Under the pieces are notes generated by a model. The model saw only the letters and a list, made by a program, of their open reading frames with translations, was not told the DNA's origin and ran no database searches. A DNA stretch of 64,000 bases, taken from the NCBI RefSeq assembly GCF_000803265.1, contig NW_014575397.1, positions 1 through 64,000 on the forward strand, given 5' to 3'. This DNA is from Ordospora colligata OC4 (lineage: Eukaryota > Microsporidia > Ordosporidae). Position 1 is the stretch's first letter; each line of letters opens with the position of its first letter. This document shows, piece by piece, positions 36,698 to 46,225 of the stretch. Made by a program: the position numbers and the translations under genes.

Positions 36698-37384
36698 TTA
36701 CATAGAGATATTTTCAGGATTATATAATGAGAAAGGGATTTTTACACATGCATTTCTAAGTTCTGTAACATTCTTGGCATCAAATGGAAAGGAAAGTAAT
36801 GTAAATGCCTCGCAAGGAAACGGTAGACTGGCATATACCATTTCAATTTCCTTGTATCCTGTTTTTTCATGCAATAAAATCTTGTCCATCATCTGGACTG
36901 ACGTCAACCAAAGATTATTGATGCATGGCACGATCCACTTGTTATTGTGAAATGTATAAATTTCATTGGACTTTCCATCAATACTGACATTCAAATCTAT
37001 ATGTGCATTGGTTACTTCTATAATACCTTTTTCTTGGAGAATGGTGAGAATGCCATATATTCTAAGATATAAGCTTGGGAAGTGTAGATTATAGCCTAAT
37101 ACCTGAAGTATCTCGTCTTCATAATCGAATATCTTTTGCTTGTTTGAGTCTGGTAGTTTTCTAATCAAGGCATTCAGGTCTCCATGGATCTCTTCACACT
37201 TTGCAGCAAGTATAATGATTGCATACAAAATGTTGATCATTTCCTCGTCCTTCGGTATGATCTTGCCGATGGCTCTGTCAAATATCTGAACAGCTGTGCT
37301 TCTTACTGTAAGAGGCAAGCCTGTGGCAATACATGTATTAACAATATCTACTCTATACTTCATCTTTTTTTCATTACTGCTCAT
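36698..37384 (-). CDS. Cyclin-like protein (possibly cyclin H/C)
   Basis: A 228-residue protein with one cyclin box: YRVDIVNTCIATGLPLTVRSTAVQIFDR, then ILYAIIILAAKCEE (cyclin 'LAAKxEE') and IFDYEDEILQVLGYNLHF (as in cyclins H, L and C). The second cyclin fold is weak. The shape best fits a transcriptional cyclin (H of TFIIH, or C of Mediator kinase); which one cannot be told. CCC lies five bases upstream of the ATG. The 221-bp gap before it (36477-36697) holds nothing I can identify. Confidence 0.65.
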   Translation of the reverse strand: MSSNEKKMKYRVDIVNTCIATGLPLTVRSTAVQIFDRAIGKIIPKDEEMINILYAIIILAAKCEEIHGDLNALIRKLPDSNKQKIFDYEDEILQVLGYNLHFPSLYLRIYGILTILQEKGIIEVTNAHIDLNVSIDGKSNEIYTFHNNKWIVPCINNLWLTSVQMMDKILLHEKTGYKEIEMVYASLPFPCEAFTLLSFPFDAKNVTELRNACVKIPFSLYNPENISM

Positions 37385-37426
37385 CTCAGGGCTTCTTGGA
37401 GATTGTTATATTGTGATCCAATCGTG

Positions 37427-37606
37427 ATGAAATCGTTTGTATCAATTTATGTTACAATCCCAGGTGTTTGCAGCGATTCAATCGTACAATCGTTGGCATC
37501 ATATATGATACCAAGAAATGCAAAACAAGGATTGCTAAATGAAATCTATAAAAGCAAGCAATCAGATTGCTATTTTGCATCAACACCTAACCGTCTACCA
37601 GAATAA
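37427..37606 (+). CDS. Candidate small protein, 59 residues
   Basis: An ORF of 59 codons starts MKSFVSIYVTIPGVC and ends NRLPE. It lies between the divergent cyclin gene and the rpt6 3' end. It has three cysteines and an SYMIPRNAKQGLLNEIY helix-like stretch. No C-run precedes its ATG and I do not recognise a family. It is the only candidate in this 290-bp gap. Confidence 0.35.
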   Translation: MKSFVSIYVTIPGVCSDSIVQSLASYMIPRNAKQGLLNEIYKSKQSDCYFASTPNRLPE

Positions 37607-37677
37607 TTCAAAGCATTTATCTCAAAACATTATACAATACAAATTAGCATCTAACATTTCTTATTCAACAATCATGT

Positions 37678-38853
37678 TTATTTCAACAGCTTCCTCAGAT
37701 CAGAGTTTGCATCTCCAGCCTTTTTCAAAACCTTATGGACCGCCATCTCAAAGTCTTCTTGTGTTACATGAACCCTTCTTTCCCTCAATGCATACATCCC
37801 TGCTTCAGTACAAACTGCTTTAACTTCTGCTCCTGACGTTCCGGCCATCTTGCTTGCTATGGACTCGAGATTGATTCCCTTGGTAAGGTTCATTTTTCTT
37901 GAATGGATCTTCAGTATTTCAATTCTTGCAGACTCTTTGGGCTGTGGAAATTCGATCTTCCTATCAATCCTCCCTGTTCTCAACAGTGCTGGGTCAAGAA
38001 TATCAATCCTATTCGTTGCCATTATGACCTTGATGTTCTTGTGCGATTCAAACCCATCGAGCTGATTAAGCAGTTCAAGCATTGTTCTTTGTACTTCGCT
38101 ATCTCCACTTGCCTTTCCGTCCATCCTTGCGCATCCAATCGAATCTATTTCATCCATAAAAATAATCGATGGCGCATGCTCCCTGGCCATGACAAAAAGT
38201 TCTCTTACAAGTCTTGACCCTTCCCCAATATACTTCTGAACCAGCTCTGAGCCAGATACCCTTATGAATTTGCACTGTGTATGATGTGCTACTGCCCTTG
38301 CAAGCAGTGTCTTTCCTGTCCCAGGCGGTCCATAAAGCAATACTCCCTTTGGCTGTGCGATTCCAAGATTTTCAAAAAGCTCAGGATGTTTTATAGGAAG
38401 CTCAATCACTTCACGAATCTCCTTGATCTGCTCATCAAGCCCACCGATCATCTGATATGTTGAATCAGGAACCTTTTCAACCATCATAAGCGATACAAGA
38501 GGATCAACTTTTGTCGGAAGGATCCTATGTACATCATAAGAGTCACTTCTTAGTGCAACCCTTACTCCAGGTTTAAGATCGTCATAGTTCACTGAGGACT
38601 CAACTTTTACTAAATACTTGCCATCAGGATTTGTTTTGACAAGAACCTGCATTTTACCCATCTTCTCTACGATTACTCCAACATTTGAGCTTGGCTCCTG
38701 AACAATTGAAATCTCCTCCCTAAGAAGCCTTACGCGTCTGTTGAGTTCTGCACGTTTTTGTTCAAGAACCTGCACCACTTTCATTTTCTTTGCCACAAGA
38801 ACCTCTAGGTGATCCAACTTGTTCATGTAGAAGTTTTTACAATATCCTCCCAT
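37678..38853 (-). CDS. RPT6: 26S proteasome ATPase Rpt6
   Basis: One of six AAA ATPases in the proteasome base, which unfold ubiquitinated proteins. An N-terminal coiled coil (residues ~10-50) is followed by an OB domain, then [19 protein letters not shown] and the AAA core: GPPGTGKT (Walker A), [11 protein letters not shown] (Walker B), [20 protein letters not shown] and the [14 protein letters not shown]rg finger region. The VPDSTY(D/Q)MIGGLD segment marks Rpt6 among the six paralogues. 391 residues, normal. CCC lies eight bases upstream of the ATG. Confidence 0.95.
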   Translation of the reverse strand: MGGYCKNFYMNKLDHLEVLVAKKMKVVQVLEQKRAELNRRVRLLREEISIVQEPSSNVGVIVEKMGKMQVLVKTNPDGKYLVKVESSVNYDDLKPGVRVALRSDSYDVHRILPTKVDPLVSLMMVEKVPDSTYQMIGGLDEQIKEIREVIELPIKHPELFENLGIAQPKGVLLYGPPGTGKTLLARAVAHHTQCKFIRVSGSELVQKYIGEGSRLVRELFVMAREHAPSIIFMDEIDSIGCARMDGKASGDSEVQRTMLELLNQLDGFESHKNIKVIMATNRIDILDPALLRTGRIDRKIEFPQPKESARIEILKIHSRKMNLTKGINLESIASKMAGTSGAEVKAVCTEAGMYALRERRVHVTQEDFEMAVHKVLKKAGDANSDLRKLLK

Positions 38854-39122
38854 TGCTAAAGGGCATTTGCTTTTGAATTTTCATGGAACAAATAAATTGA
38901 TTTGATCAACTAGCAAGACCCTTATGTGTAAATTAACAAACATGCATAAACAATCTTTATTGCATTTACATAGAGTAGCCAAAGAATGATTCATTCCATT
39001 TAAAGAGATTAGCCAAAATCTGAATCAAAAATCGGCATTGTACTTATAAAGAGTGTTCAGAAAAGTAATAAACAGCATAAAGCTTCATGCACCAGTCTTA
39101 AAAATATATAGTGTAAATTGCG
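38854..39122. other. Gap between rpt6 and tRNA-His
   Basis: Nothing coding is seen in these 269 bp. The 12-mer AAAGTAATAAAC (39062-39073) is the third copy of a motif found upstream of two protein genes. A TATA-like AAATATATAG (39102-39111) lies about 12-20 bp before tRNA-His and may help RNA polymerase III. Confidence 0.4.
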
Positions 39123-39193
39123 GCTGAATTAGCTTAGTGGTAGAGCATAGCGTTGTGGCCGCTACGTCACGGGTTCGATTCCCGTATTCGGCA
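39123..39193 (+). tRNA. tRNA-His (GUG)
   Basis: A 71-nt cloverleaf. The acceptor pairs GCTGAAT with ATTCGGC (one T:G). The anticodon loop TTGTGGC gives GTG, reading CAC/CAU. The B box (GGTTCGATTCC) is standard. As in other eukaryotes the 5' G-1 is expected to be added later by Thg1. A TTTT at 39198 is a weak Pol III terminator. The last 27 nt are antisense to the 3' end of the PHD gene. Confidence 0.96.
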
Positions 39194-40258
39194 TAGCTTT
39201 TGCTGCACATCATCCACACACTTACATTTTTTCTTATACCATGCTTCACCAGCCGTATTGCCAAAATACCAATCTTGCAGAGTTATCATTGTATCCTTTT
39301 GTCTTCTCTTTGACTCCCAATACTCACATATGTTCATTACATCGTGTTTTGCTTCAGTATCACATATATCATTTACAACAATTCTTTCAAGCATTTGCGG
39401 TGTCACACATGGGAATAGATTGCATATGTTCATGAACAGAGTTCGACTTGGTTGTACTTCGGGCTTCTTTTTTCGTATTCTTGGCCGATTGCTCAAACGT
39501 TTGTATCCAAACTGCCTCAATGACAAAGCCTTCATATTGCATTTCCACTTTTCAAGTGGATCATGCTCATCGCAATAAGATAGCTTGTTACTCATATCAA
39601 AATAACATTTTTCAAGTGCACATGTAACATGATACTTTCTACTACACATAAAATAGGTACATTCTATCACAGTTCCATATATGCTTGCACAAAACATACA
39701 TCCTTCTCTTTTGATATAATATTCGACATCAATCGGCTCCTTTGATACTGGGTGTGCAAAAGAAAGCGTCTTGTTGAATTCTACACATAATACATGTCCC
39801 CATTGGTTGTCAGATGTTTGCTTCAGGCATCCTTTCAATGATGAGCAAAACATACATGCAGCCAACTGCTTGTGATATATACAGCCTCTACATATCCAGA
39901 AGTCTACAATCTCTTGAATTCCATAGCAGTCTTGATGCATAGATACACTGCATCCTTGGCACACAACTATTGGATTGTCCTCTTCTGCACCACGTGTGCA
40001 TATAATACAGCAATCATCAGGCTCAAGAGGATGTACGTAATTGTTTATAAACCTTTAGACAAACACAAACCACTCCTTTTCAAGTCTGTCCATGACCATC
40101 TCAAAACTCTCCCTTGAAATCTCAGTGTTTAAACAGCTCAAGTATTGCATATCATACACATCGGAGCTGTAAATAACATCATCAAATATATCTGTATCAT
40201 TGCATTCGGATGAATACTGCCTATTATTAACACATTTCATGCTTTCTAATGAGCACAT
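39167..40258 (-). CDS. NTO1: NTO1/BRPF-like PHD-ePHD protein with one in-frame stop
   Basis: A reader subunit of NuA3/HBO1-type histone acetyltransferase complexes. The N-terminal EPL-like segment has ISRESFEMVMDRLEKEWFVF. A PHD finger follows (CCIICTRG ... CQGCSVSMHQDCYGI), then an extended PHD (CMFCSSLKGCLKQT, GHVLCV, CMFCASIYG, CTYFMCSRKYHVTCAL). All zinc ligands are present. A single TAA at 40055-40057 splits the frame between the two parts; the reading frame is the same on both sides and no in-frame ATG follows it. The gene's stop lies inside the antisense of tRNA-His. It may be a fresh pseudogene, a sequencing error or a read-through gene. Confidence 0.75.
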
Positions 40259-40426
40259 TGAACTTTCAGATACACCATTATGTACATCTAAATAGTCTTA
40301 AATAACTCTGTGATTTAAAAATATGTCCAAATCGCCATATATACTCTTATAGCTACGCTCTTCCCTTGGAACGTCATCTGAGTAGCTGAACACACACATT
40401 TATGGGGATTCGGCCTCCCCACAAGG

Positions 40427-43400
40427 ATGGATAATTTTTTTATTCGCCATATACAAAGAACATGCATTGATACTGAAGAATGGATGTATAGCAAAGAATA
40501 TATGATAAAGAATGGTGTTATATACGACTGTGTATTTAAAAAGGTTCTTGATGTTCCGTTTGTTGTGAAGTATTTCCATGCGTTGACATTTGAGTATTTA
40601 TTGGTCGATGAGTTAGACACAATATACCTTGCAAACAAAAACACACTTGAAATACAAGAGATTGGAAAGGTAAATGATGGAATTGTGCTTTTGAGTATTT
40701 CTAGGGACGAAAAATGGTGTGTAATCGTGACACATGAAGAAATACTTCTATTTGACACATACATTGAGTTCAAGAAGTCTGTTAAAGTAGATTATGATGG
40801 ATTGATTGCAATTGAATGGACGGACCGTGATGATTTTGCATTGTTAACTACAAAAAGAGTGTTTTTCTATGACATATCATTGAATATAATTGGAAAAAGC
40901 AAGGAAAGAGAATACTCAGGAATAGCATGGAGGGCGAAGTACAATATTTTTGGATGTTCATGCACAGAAGGCATTGTTTTTATTGAGCCGAACGGACTTG
41001 ATCATGGAGATGCCATTGAGGAAGTTTGTGATGAGATTGCATTTCTTGAAGATCTTGATGTGCTTCTGACAATGAAGCAAGTACCTGAGGGATTAGCCTT
41101 GAAGGTGCTCTATACGAAAAATTTCTGTTGGTATCGAAAGGCTTCAATCGTTGTGCCTGGGCGGTTTGTTTGTGTGGAGCAAAATGTAGTGCTATTCAAG
41201 GACAATGAATGCATTACAAGAGCGTACATATTTGGTGAAAAGACACATTTCGAATCTGAATACTATGTGATTGATGGAATGAATGTGCTGTACACTGACT
41301 TTTCCAAAAGGATAATCCCTCCGCCTTTGTTTTCAAGGAAGATTGTGTGTGATAATGAAGTAATTGATGTATTTGCATATAAAAACAGAGGAGTGATATT
41401 ACAGAAGAGTAAAGCCATAATATTCAGTGTTTCTGAAGAGGAATATAAAGAAGACAGAGTATTTTTACTGAATAAGAGATTTGATTCAGTAATTGTTTTA
41501 GATGGATTTGTGGTGTTGAAGTGCGGTAGTGAGTTTGTTTTCAAGTCAACTGATGAGGAATATGATATAACGGTTGATTTAGTAAATAATAAAACAAAAG
41601 TAATTGAATGCAAAAGGATTCAAAGGATTGTAGAATATCTAGAACTGGTGTTGAATGAATATGGAAACCTGAATATAGTAAAGATGTATAATTTCAATGA
41701 AAAGCTGTGTATGGTGCTTGATAATGGAAGGATTATCTATGATGGAAAAGCCGAAAAGACTATTATAGATATAAGAATGCGATTTGAAGTTGGAGTTGAT
41801 AATAACGGAACAATTATCGTTCATAATGGATCAACAATGTCGCATAATGGAGTTTTAGAACAGGGTGTTGATTCTTTTGTATTAGGAGAGTATGGAATGG
41901 CGATAACGATGGATAGAGTATGTAAGATAACTTGTGGGTCGAATGAAAGTACATTTGAAGTTGATCAAGGATTGAAGCTGTTGTGCATGCCTAAGCCAAA
42001 GCTGATTGGAGAGACAAGACATGGGACTCTTGAAACCTTTATGCCGTTGGTATACAACCTGGCAAGCGTGGAGAAGATGATAGAATCAGGAGAGTATGAG
42101 GAGGTTATTATGAAGTGTCGTAGACGTGTTTTTCCTTTTTCTATGCTACCGAGTCATGATATTGATGTTAGAAAGTTTGTCTTATGCACAACAAATAGCG
42201 ATTTGGCGAGTTTTTTTAATGAGGTCTTGGGAAGAATGAATGGTTTTGAGCTTCTATTGGAGAATGAAAAGATCAGAAGATTGCGAAGAGTAGTTAGCTG
42301 TGATGCAGTTGTTGAATTTTGGAGAGAGATAATGCATGATGGTCTGGGATTAGGTATGGGAAGAGGAAATCTTGATAGACATCTTCATCTTCGAGCACAC
42401 TTTGAGGAGATGATCTGCAATGATGGAGCCATTCTAATGAGTTCCATAGGACATTTGATTGGAGAGCCGTGTGATTATCCTTTTAATTGTAGAGGAAGTG
42501 AGATTGAAAGCAAAGGAGATATATGTGGCAAAAATGCAGGTGCTTTTTTGAATGAACTTCTGTCTGCTCTGAATCTGGAGTATAATTTTGAGTTTGTTAT
42601 TTTTTTGCTAGTCAAGATGAAAAGAATGGATTTAGCATTTAGAGTTGCAAAGCACAACATTAAAAAAGGTGTAGAGTATATGTTGACGATTACCACTGTA
42701 AAAAGTGTGGTTGAGTATGCGATGAAAACTTGTGATGAAGATTTAGTTGTTGATGTGATGAAGATATGTAAGAAGGATGCATCAGATGTTATTGATGTGA
42801 TACGTGGAGACTCCATAGAAGCGCAGTTATTCAAAGTAAACGAATACTTTGAAAGTAGAGCAGATGCTTTTTATCATTTTAGCAGATACGGAACTGAGCA
42901 TTTAGAAAAAGAATACATCAAGAAGCATCAGTTGATAGATGAGGCATCGATGTACGAGGCGTGTGGAATAAGTAATAAGAGGTCTGGCTTTTATTATGAG
43001 ATTTGTGCAGAGATGTGCAGTGCGAAGAATGGATTTACACTTTTTTTAATGGCAAATAATTTGAAGATGGGTCTTGATACTGCCGTGAACAATTTGTTTT
43101 GGAGAGAGGCAATATTGATATACAAGCATATGGTGAATGTGAATGAATCTAGTAGTACATCCGATTTGAATGAAATTAATGTCAGATATGGATTGAATGA
43201 AGAAGCGTTTTACGAAATGCTTGTGAAGCGATTGATAGATTCAGGTATGCATTTTGAGGCAGGTCAACTGATTGAAGAATTTATAGGCGATAAGCCAAGA
43301 GCATTTGAGGAGTATGTAAGAGGCAAAAGGATGCAAGATGCATATAGAGTATGCACAAACACTGAAGATATCAAAAAGGAGGCGCGAAAATGCCTTTTAG

Positions 43401-43834
43401 AAAGACTATTAGATCTTGAGGACATAAAAGAGTCGTTTGCAAAGTATAGTGGCAGATTCAGGTGTATTGAAGAGCGAATGGATGACGAGCTATTGAGCGA
43501 TACATCATTTAGCTACACCGAAGAAGGAGGTGGAAGCAGAAGTAGAAAGCTTAAGAGTAGACCTGGCGGAAGATATGAAAAGGAATTTGTGATGAATAAG
43601 ATCCGAGAGATTGCACTTGAACTAATGAAATGGAGGGACAATACTGAGGATCTTATTGTTATATTCAAAAGATTTGATATGAATGATTGCATAGAAGCCC
43701 ATGATGGTTTGTTTATTGAATTAAGAAAGACCATTGCATCAGAAATAGAAGTAATATTCGAAGACAATAAAAAGCAGCTCTATGATAAAAACCGACCGAT
43801 TGTTGAAAAGCCCGACATGAGCAAGTGGACATAA
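40427..43834 (+). CDS. ELP1: Elongator subunit Elp1 (IKI3)
   Basis: Elp1 scaffolds Elongator, which modifies U34 of tRNAs (mcm5/ncm5). The N-terminal half has WD40 blades; SGIAWRAKYNIFGCSC followed by VFIEPNGLDHGD matches the conserved 'F...NGL.HG' block of the IKI3 domain. The C-terminal half is a helical TPR-like solenoid. Near the end a basic Ser-rich loop (GGGSRSRKLKSRPGGRYEKE) precedes the last helices, as in yeast. 1135 residues against 1349 in yeast. CCCC lies eight bases upstream of the ATG. Elp3 is not in the window. Confidence 0.88.
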   Translation: MDNFFIRHIQRTCIDTEEWMYSKEYMIKNGVIYDCVFKKVLDVPFVVKYFHALTFEYLLVDELDTIYLANKNTLEIQEIGKVNDGIVLLSISRDEKWCVIVTHEEILLFDTYIEFKKSVKVDYDGLIAIEWTDRDDFALLTTKRVFFYDISLNIIGKSKEREYSGIAWRAKYNIFGCSCTEGIVFIEPNGLDHGDAIEEVCDEIAFLEDLDVLLTMKQVPEGLALKVLYTKNFCWYRKASIVVPGRFVCVEQNVVLFKDNECITRAYIFGEKTHFESEYYVIDGMNVLYTDFSKRIIPPPLFSRKIVCDNEVIDVFAYKNRGVILQKSKAIIFSVSEEEYKEDRVFLLNKRFDSVIVLDGFVVLKCGSEFVFKSTDEEYDITVDLVNNKTKVIECKRIQRIVEYLELVLNEYGNLNIVKMYNFNEKLCMVLDNGRIIYDGKAEKTIIDIRMRFEVGVDNNGTIIVHNGSTMSHNGVLEQGVDSFVLGEYGMAITMDRVCKITCGSNESTFEVDQGLKLLCMPKPKLIGETRHGTLETFMPLVYNLASVEKMIESGEYEEVIMKCRRRVFPFSMLPSHDIDVRKFVLCTTNSDLASFFNEVLGRMNGFELLLENEKIRRLRRVVSCDAVVEFWREIMHDGLGLGMGRGNLDRHLHLRAHFEEMICNDGAILMSSIGHLIGEPCDYPFNCRGSEIESKGDICGKNAGAFLNELLSALNLEYNFEFVIFLLVKMKRMDLAFRVAKHNIKKGVEYMLTITTVKSVVEYAMKTCDEDLVVDVMKICKKDASDVIDVIRGDSIEAQLFKVNEYFESRADAFYHFSRYGTEHLEKEYIKKHQLIDEASMYEACGISNKRSGFYYEICAEMCSAKNGFTLFLMANNLKMGLDTAVNNLFWREAILIYKHMVNVNESSSTSDLNEINVRYGLNEEAFYEMLVKRLIDSGMHFEAGQLIEEFIGDKPRAFEEYVRGKRMQDAYRVCTNTEDIKKEARKCLLERLLDLEDIKESFAKYSGRFRCIEERMDDELLSDTSFSYTEEGGGSRSRKLKSRPGGRYEKEFVMNKIREIALELMKWRDNTEDLIVIFKRFDMNDCIEAHDGLFIELRKTIASEIEVIFEDNKKQLYDKNRPIVEKPDMSKWT

Positions 43835-43970
43835 ATAGATACAATGTATTTTATGCCTGATAATTTAATTGGGGCTGCTCTATTTGAAGCCTTGTGCCAT
43901 CTATGCTCTTTTCATATTTATATTATAACAAGCTTATTCATCAGAAGTAAGTGATGATCTCATGTTTATA

Positions 43971-44819
43971 TTATGATAAATATCTATCTTCGAGTTTATG
44001 CTTCAGAAGTATGAGAAATAGATGAATGGTGGACATTTCTGGCCATAACGGCTTTGCAAAGAAAACAGAAGTACCTTGTGCAACTTGACGAATCATAAAA
44101 TCACTGAGTCTCTTTTCATTTCCTGTTCTAATGAGAATATCAACATTGCTGTTGAATTTAACTCCTTGAATAATTTCGTCTTCTGCAGAGTATGCAAAGA
44201 AAATATTGACAATTATATCTTGGTTATGCTGTGTTTCATTCTGTATGAGAATAAGTTTATCTCTTACATCTTGCTTAACAAGATCCAGCCTTCCATAAAT
44301 CCTTATCTTTGCTTTAATTCTTATTTCTTTTTCCTCTGGCGTTTTAAACTTGTTTGTTATGATGTTCATGATTCCATCAACCTCACTACTCTTTCTTCTG
44401 AAGTTCTTGATTGCAAAGCAAAATAAAGAAACTTCTCGAATTCCATAAATGTAGGCAAATTGAATGAACTCATAAATCTTGTTTAGTCCATCATCTCTCT
44501 CAAACGGATCTTTAAAGCCATGCTTCTTCATATACCTCCTATTTCCATCACAGATAAACGCAATATTCATTCCCTGAAATATCTTTATTATGCTACGATT
44601 TATTGGTTCATGAACACATTCTTTTACGTGACCTGGGATCTTAATGAATGAACAACTGCTTATGAATACCAAGCTACGTAGTATAGAAACACAGCGTTGA
44701 ACAACCCACGCAGCACAGTTTATATATCTGATTGCATAATAGTTATTGATAAAACACTCAATTGCTTGTGAAACACACATTATAACGGTTTGAACAGTGG
44801 AAATCGCAGTGGCCTTCAT
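43971..44819 (-). CDS. RER2: cis-Prenyltransferase (dehydrodolichyl-PP synthase)
   Basis: Extends farnesyl diphosphate with isopentenyl diphosphate to polyprenyl diphosphate for dolichol, the glycan carrier in the ER. Region 1 has IAFICDGNRRYMKKHG (the catalytic Asp and 'DGNRR'), then LFCFAIKNFRRKSSEVDGIM. The C-terminal part has IRTGNEKRLSDFM, like 'RTSGExRLSdF'. The first ~70 residues are partly hydrophobic and may hold the protein at the membrane. 282 residues. CCC lies six bases before the ATG. Confidence 0.9.
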   Translation of the reverse strand: MKATAISTVQTVIMCVSQAIECFINNYYAIRYINCAAWVVQRCVSILRSLVFISSCSFIKIPGHVKECVHEPINRSIIKIFQGMNIAFICDGNRRYMKKHGFKDPFERDDGLNKIYEFIQFAYIYGIREVSLFCFAIKNFRRKSSEVDGIMNIITNKFKTPEEKEIRIKAKIRIYGRLDLVKQDVRDKLILIQNETQHNQDIIVNIFFAYSAEDEIIQGVKFNSNVDILIRTGNEKRLSDFMIRQVAQGTSVFFAKPLWPEMSTIHLFLILLKHKLEDRYLS

Positions 44820-44879
44820 GAGAGGGCTTGGAAAATAATAAGGTTGATTTCAAACTCATTTACTGTGAACAGTCTTGTA

Positions 44880-46100
44880 TTAAATAAAATCTATGGAATT
44901 CCTATCTAGTCGTTCTACTTCTAATTCCAGCTTATTTCTTATACTGCTTTCTCTATTTCTTTGATTGAGCAGCTCGTTGCTTTTTACTTTCAACATGTTG
45001 TATATTTTCTCGAGCTCTTCGATACTTCTCTTGATTTCTTCTGATCTTGATTCTTCCAGTTGAAGCTCTCTGACTCCCACGTCATGTTCTTCATCGTACT
45101 TCCTTATTCTGTCAGTGAATATTTTTTCTTCGTCCTCAAGAAGAGCCAGCTTTGATTTTTGATCATCAATCATCTTTGAAAGTTTAAGAAGTTCATTTCT
45201 TGAGATTCTAATCAATGCAAGTGTTCTTCCACGCTGGATGTCGACCTCCTTCTTATTTATTTGCAGATTCCTCAGGTGATTACGTTTGGTATGAAGCTTT
45301 GCTGTCATTATGTCTTTTGACTTCTGAACATCTTGGATCTTTTCAGATACTTGGTCTATTTCCTGCGAGATCTTGTCTATACTGCTTTGCAGCATATTCT
45401 CCTTCTGCTTACTTTGTGCCATTTTCAAGCTTATTACAGACTTTCTTGACCTAGGTTCTTCATCAAGCATCCTTCTGACCATAGATGTTTCTGGTCCCTC
45501 ATCTAGTCTATCATCAAGATAATCGTCAAGCATATTAATCTTACTGCTGCGAAACGACAGTGGAAGATATGGTTCTCCAGTAGAATGTTTGGAATCAGTA
45601 GAAAATGCATTTGAATATTCATATGCTTTTGAACGTGAGCCCAGTCTCGAAAAATCCATACCTGATGAAAAATCGTTTTCAAACTGGCTTGCGTTATTAA
45701 ATGAATTGTTCATATGTTTTTGAACACTGTATACATTTGCATGATTGACATTTGCATTTCCTGAGCCTCCACTCAACATTTTAGTAGTAACCGGCGAAAA
45801 TCTTGCCTCAGACTCCCAATTAACATTTATGCCTTCATTTGTATCGTTTGAACTGTCACTGAAATTATTATGACGCTTGATATTGAATCTTTCATCGATG
45901 CCATCAATCGACTTCCTTGTGCCATTAATGTTTGCAACTATAACAGTGCCTTCATTGTTTTTTGCAGTGGATTGCAAAGCATCGATCGCCCTTTTTACAA
46001 TCTCTGGATCACGTGCTTTCTTGTTAGCAAGACCAATGTCATCGACAACAACTATCTTTGAAATGCATGAATGCAGCATCAACAGTATAGCCGGAATCAT
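44880..46100 (-). CDS. Secreted coiled-coil protein, unknown
   Basis: A 406-residue protein. The first ~19 residues (MIPAILLMLHSCISKIVVV) look like a signal peptide with no later membrane segment. Residues ~85-210 are Asn- and Ser-rich and likely disordered; residues ~225-400 are a long coiled coil rich in K, E, I and L. Such secreted helical proteins in microsporidia can be polar tube or spore wall parts, or host-exposed proteins, but nothing here says which. No cysteines or repeats of the known polar tube proteins are seen. No CCC precedes the ATG. Confidence 0.7.
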   Translation of the reverse strand: MIPAILLMLHSCISKIVVVDDIGLANKKARDPEIVKRAIDALQSTAKNNEGTVIVANINGTRKSIDGIDERFNIKRHNNFSDSSNDTNEGINVNWESEARFSPVTTKMLSGGSGNANVNHANVYSVQKHMNNSFNNASQFENDFSSGMDFSRLGSRSKAYEYSNAFSTDSKHSTGEPYLPLSFRSSKINMLDDYLDDRLDEGPETSMVRRMLDEEPRSRKSVISLKMAQSKQKENMLQSSIDKISQEIDQVSEKIQDVQKSKDIMTAKLHTKRNHLRNLQINKKEVDIQRGRTLALIRISRNELLKLSKMIDDQKSKLALLEDEEKIFTDRIRKYDEEHDVGVRELQLEESRSEEIKRSIEELEKIYNMLKVKSNELLNQRNRESSIRNKLELEVERLDRNSIDFI

Positions 46101-46225
46101 TATTTTGTTTATTCTTATGCTGATTATATTGGCTTATGGTTTCAAGTGAAGAAGCCTGTTGACTCAGGTGTATAAATAAACACTCAGACAGGGAGTAAAT
46201 GGACACATGCTTGTACAGCCCTAAA

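Noticed and set aside
40046..40068. A possible 21-nt intron (GTGG...AAAG) removing the TAA from the PHD gene
   Set aside because: It would keep the frame, but it lacks a microsporidian 5' splice site and branch motif, and it would delete the WFVF residues that fit the family alignment.
43853..43954. A 33-codon plus-strand ORF after elp1 with a hydrophobic stretch, like a tiny membrane subunit
   Set aside because: No C-run start signal, no match to Ost4 or other known mini-proteins, and the length is within chance for an AT-rich gap.
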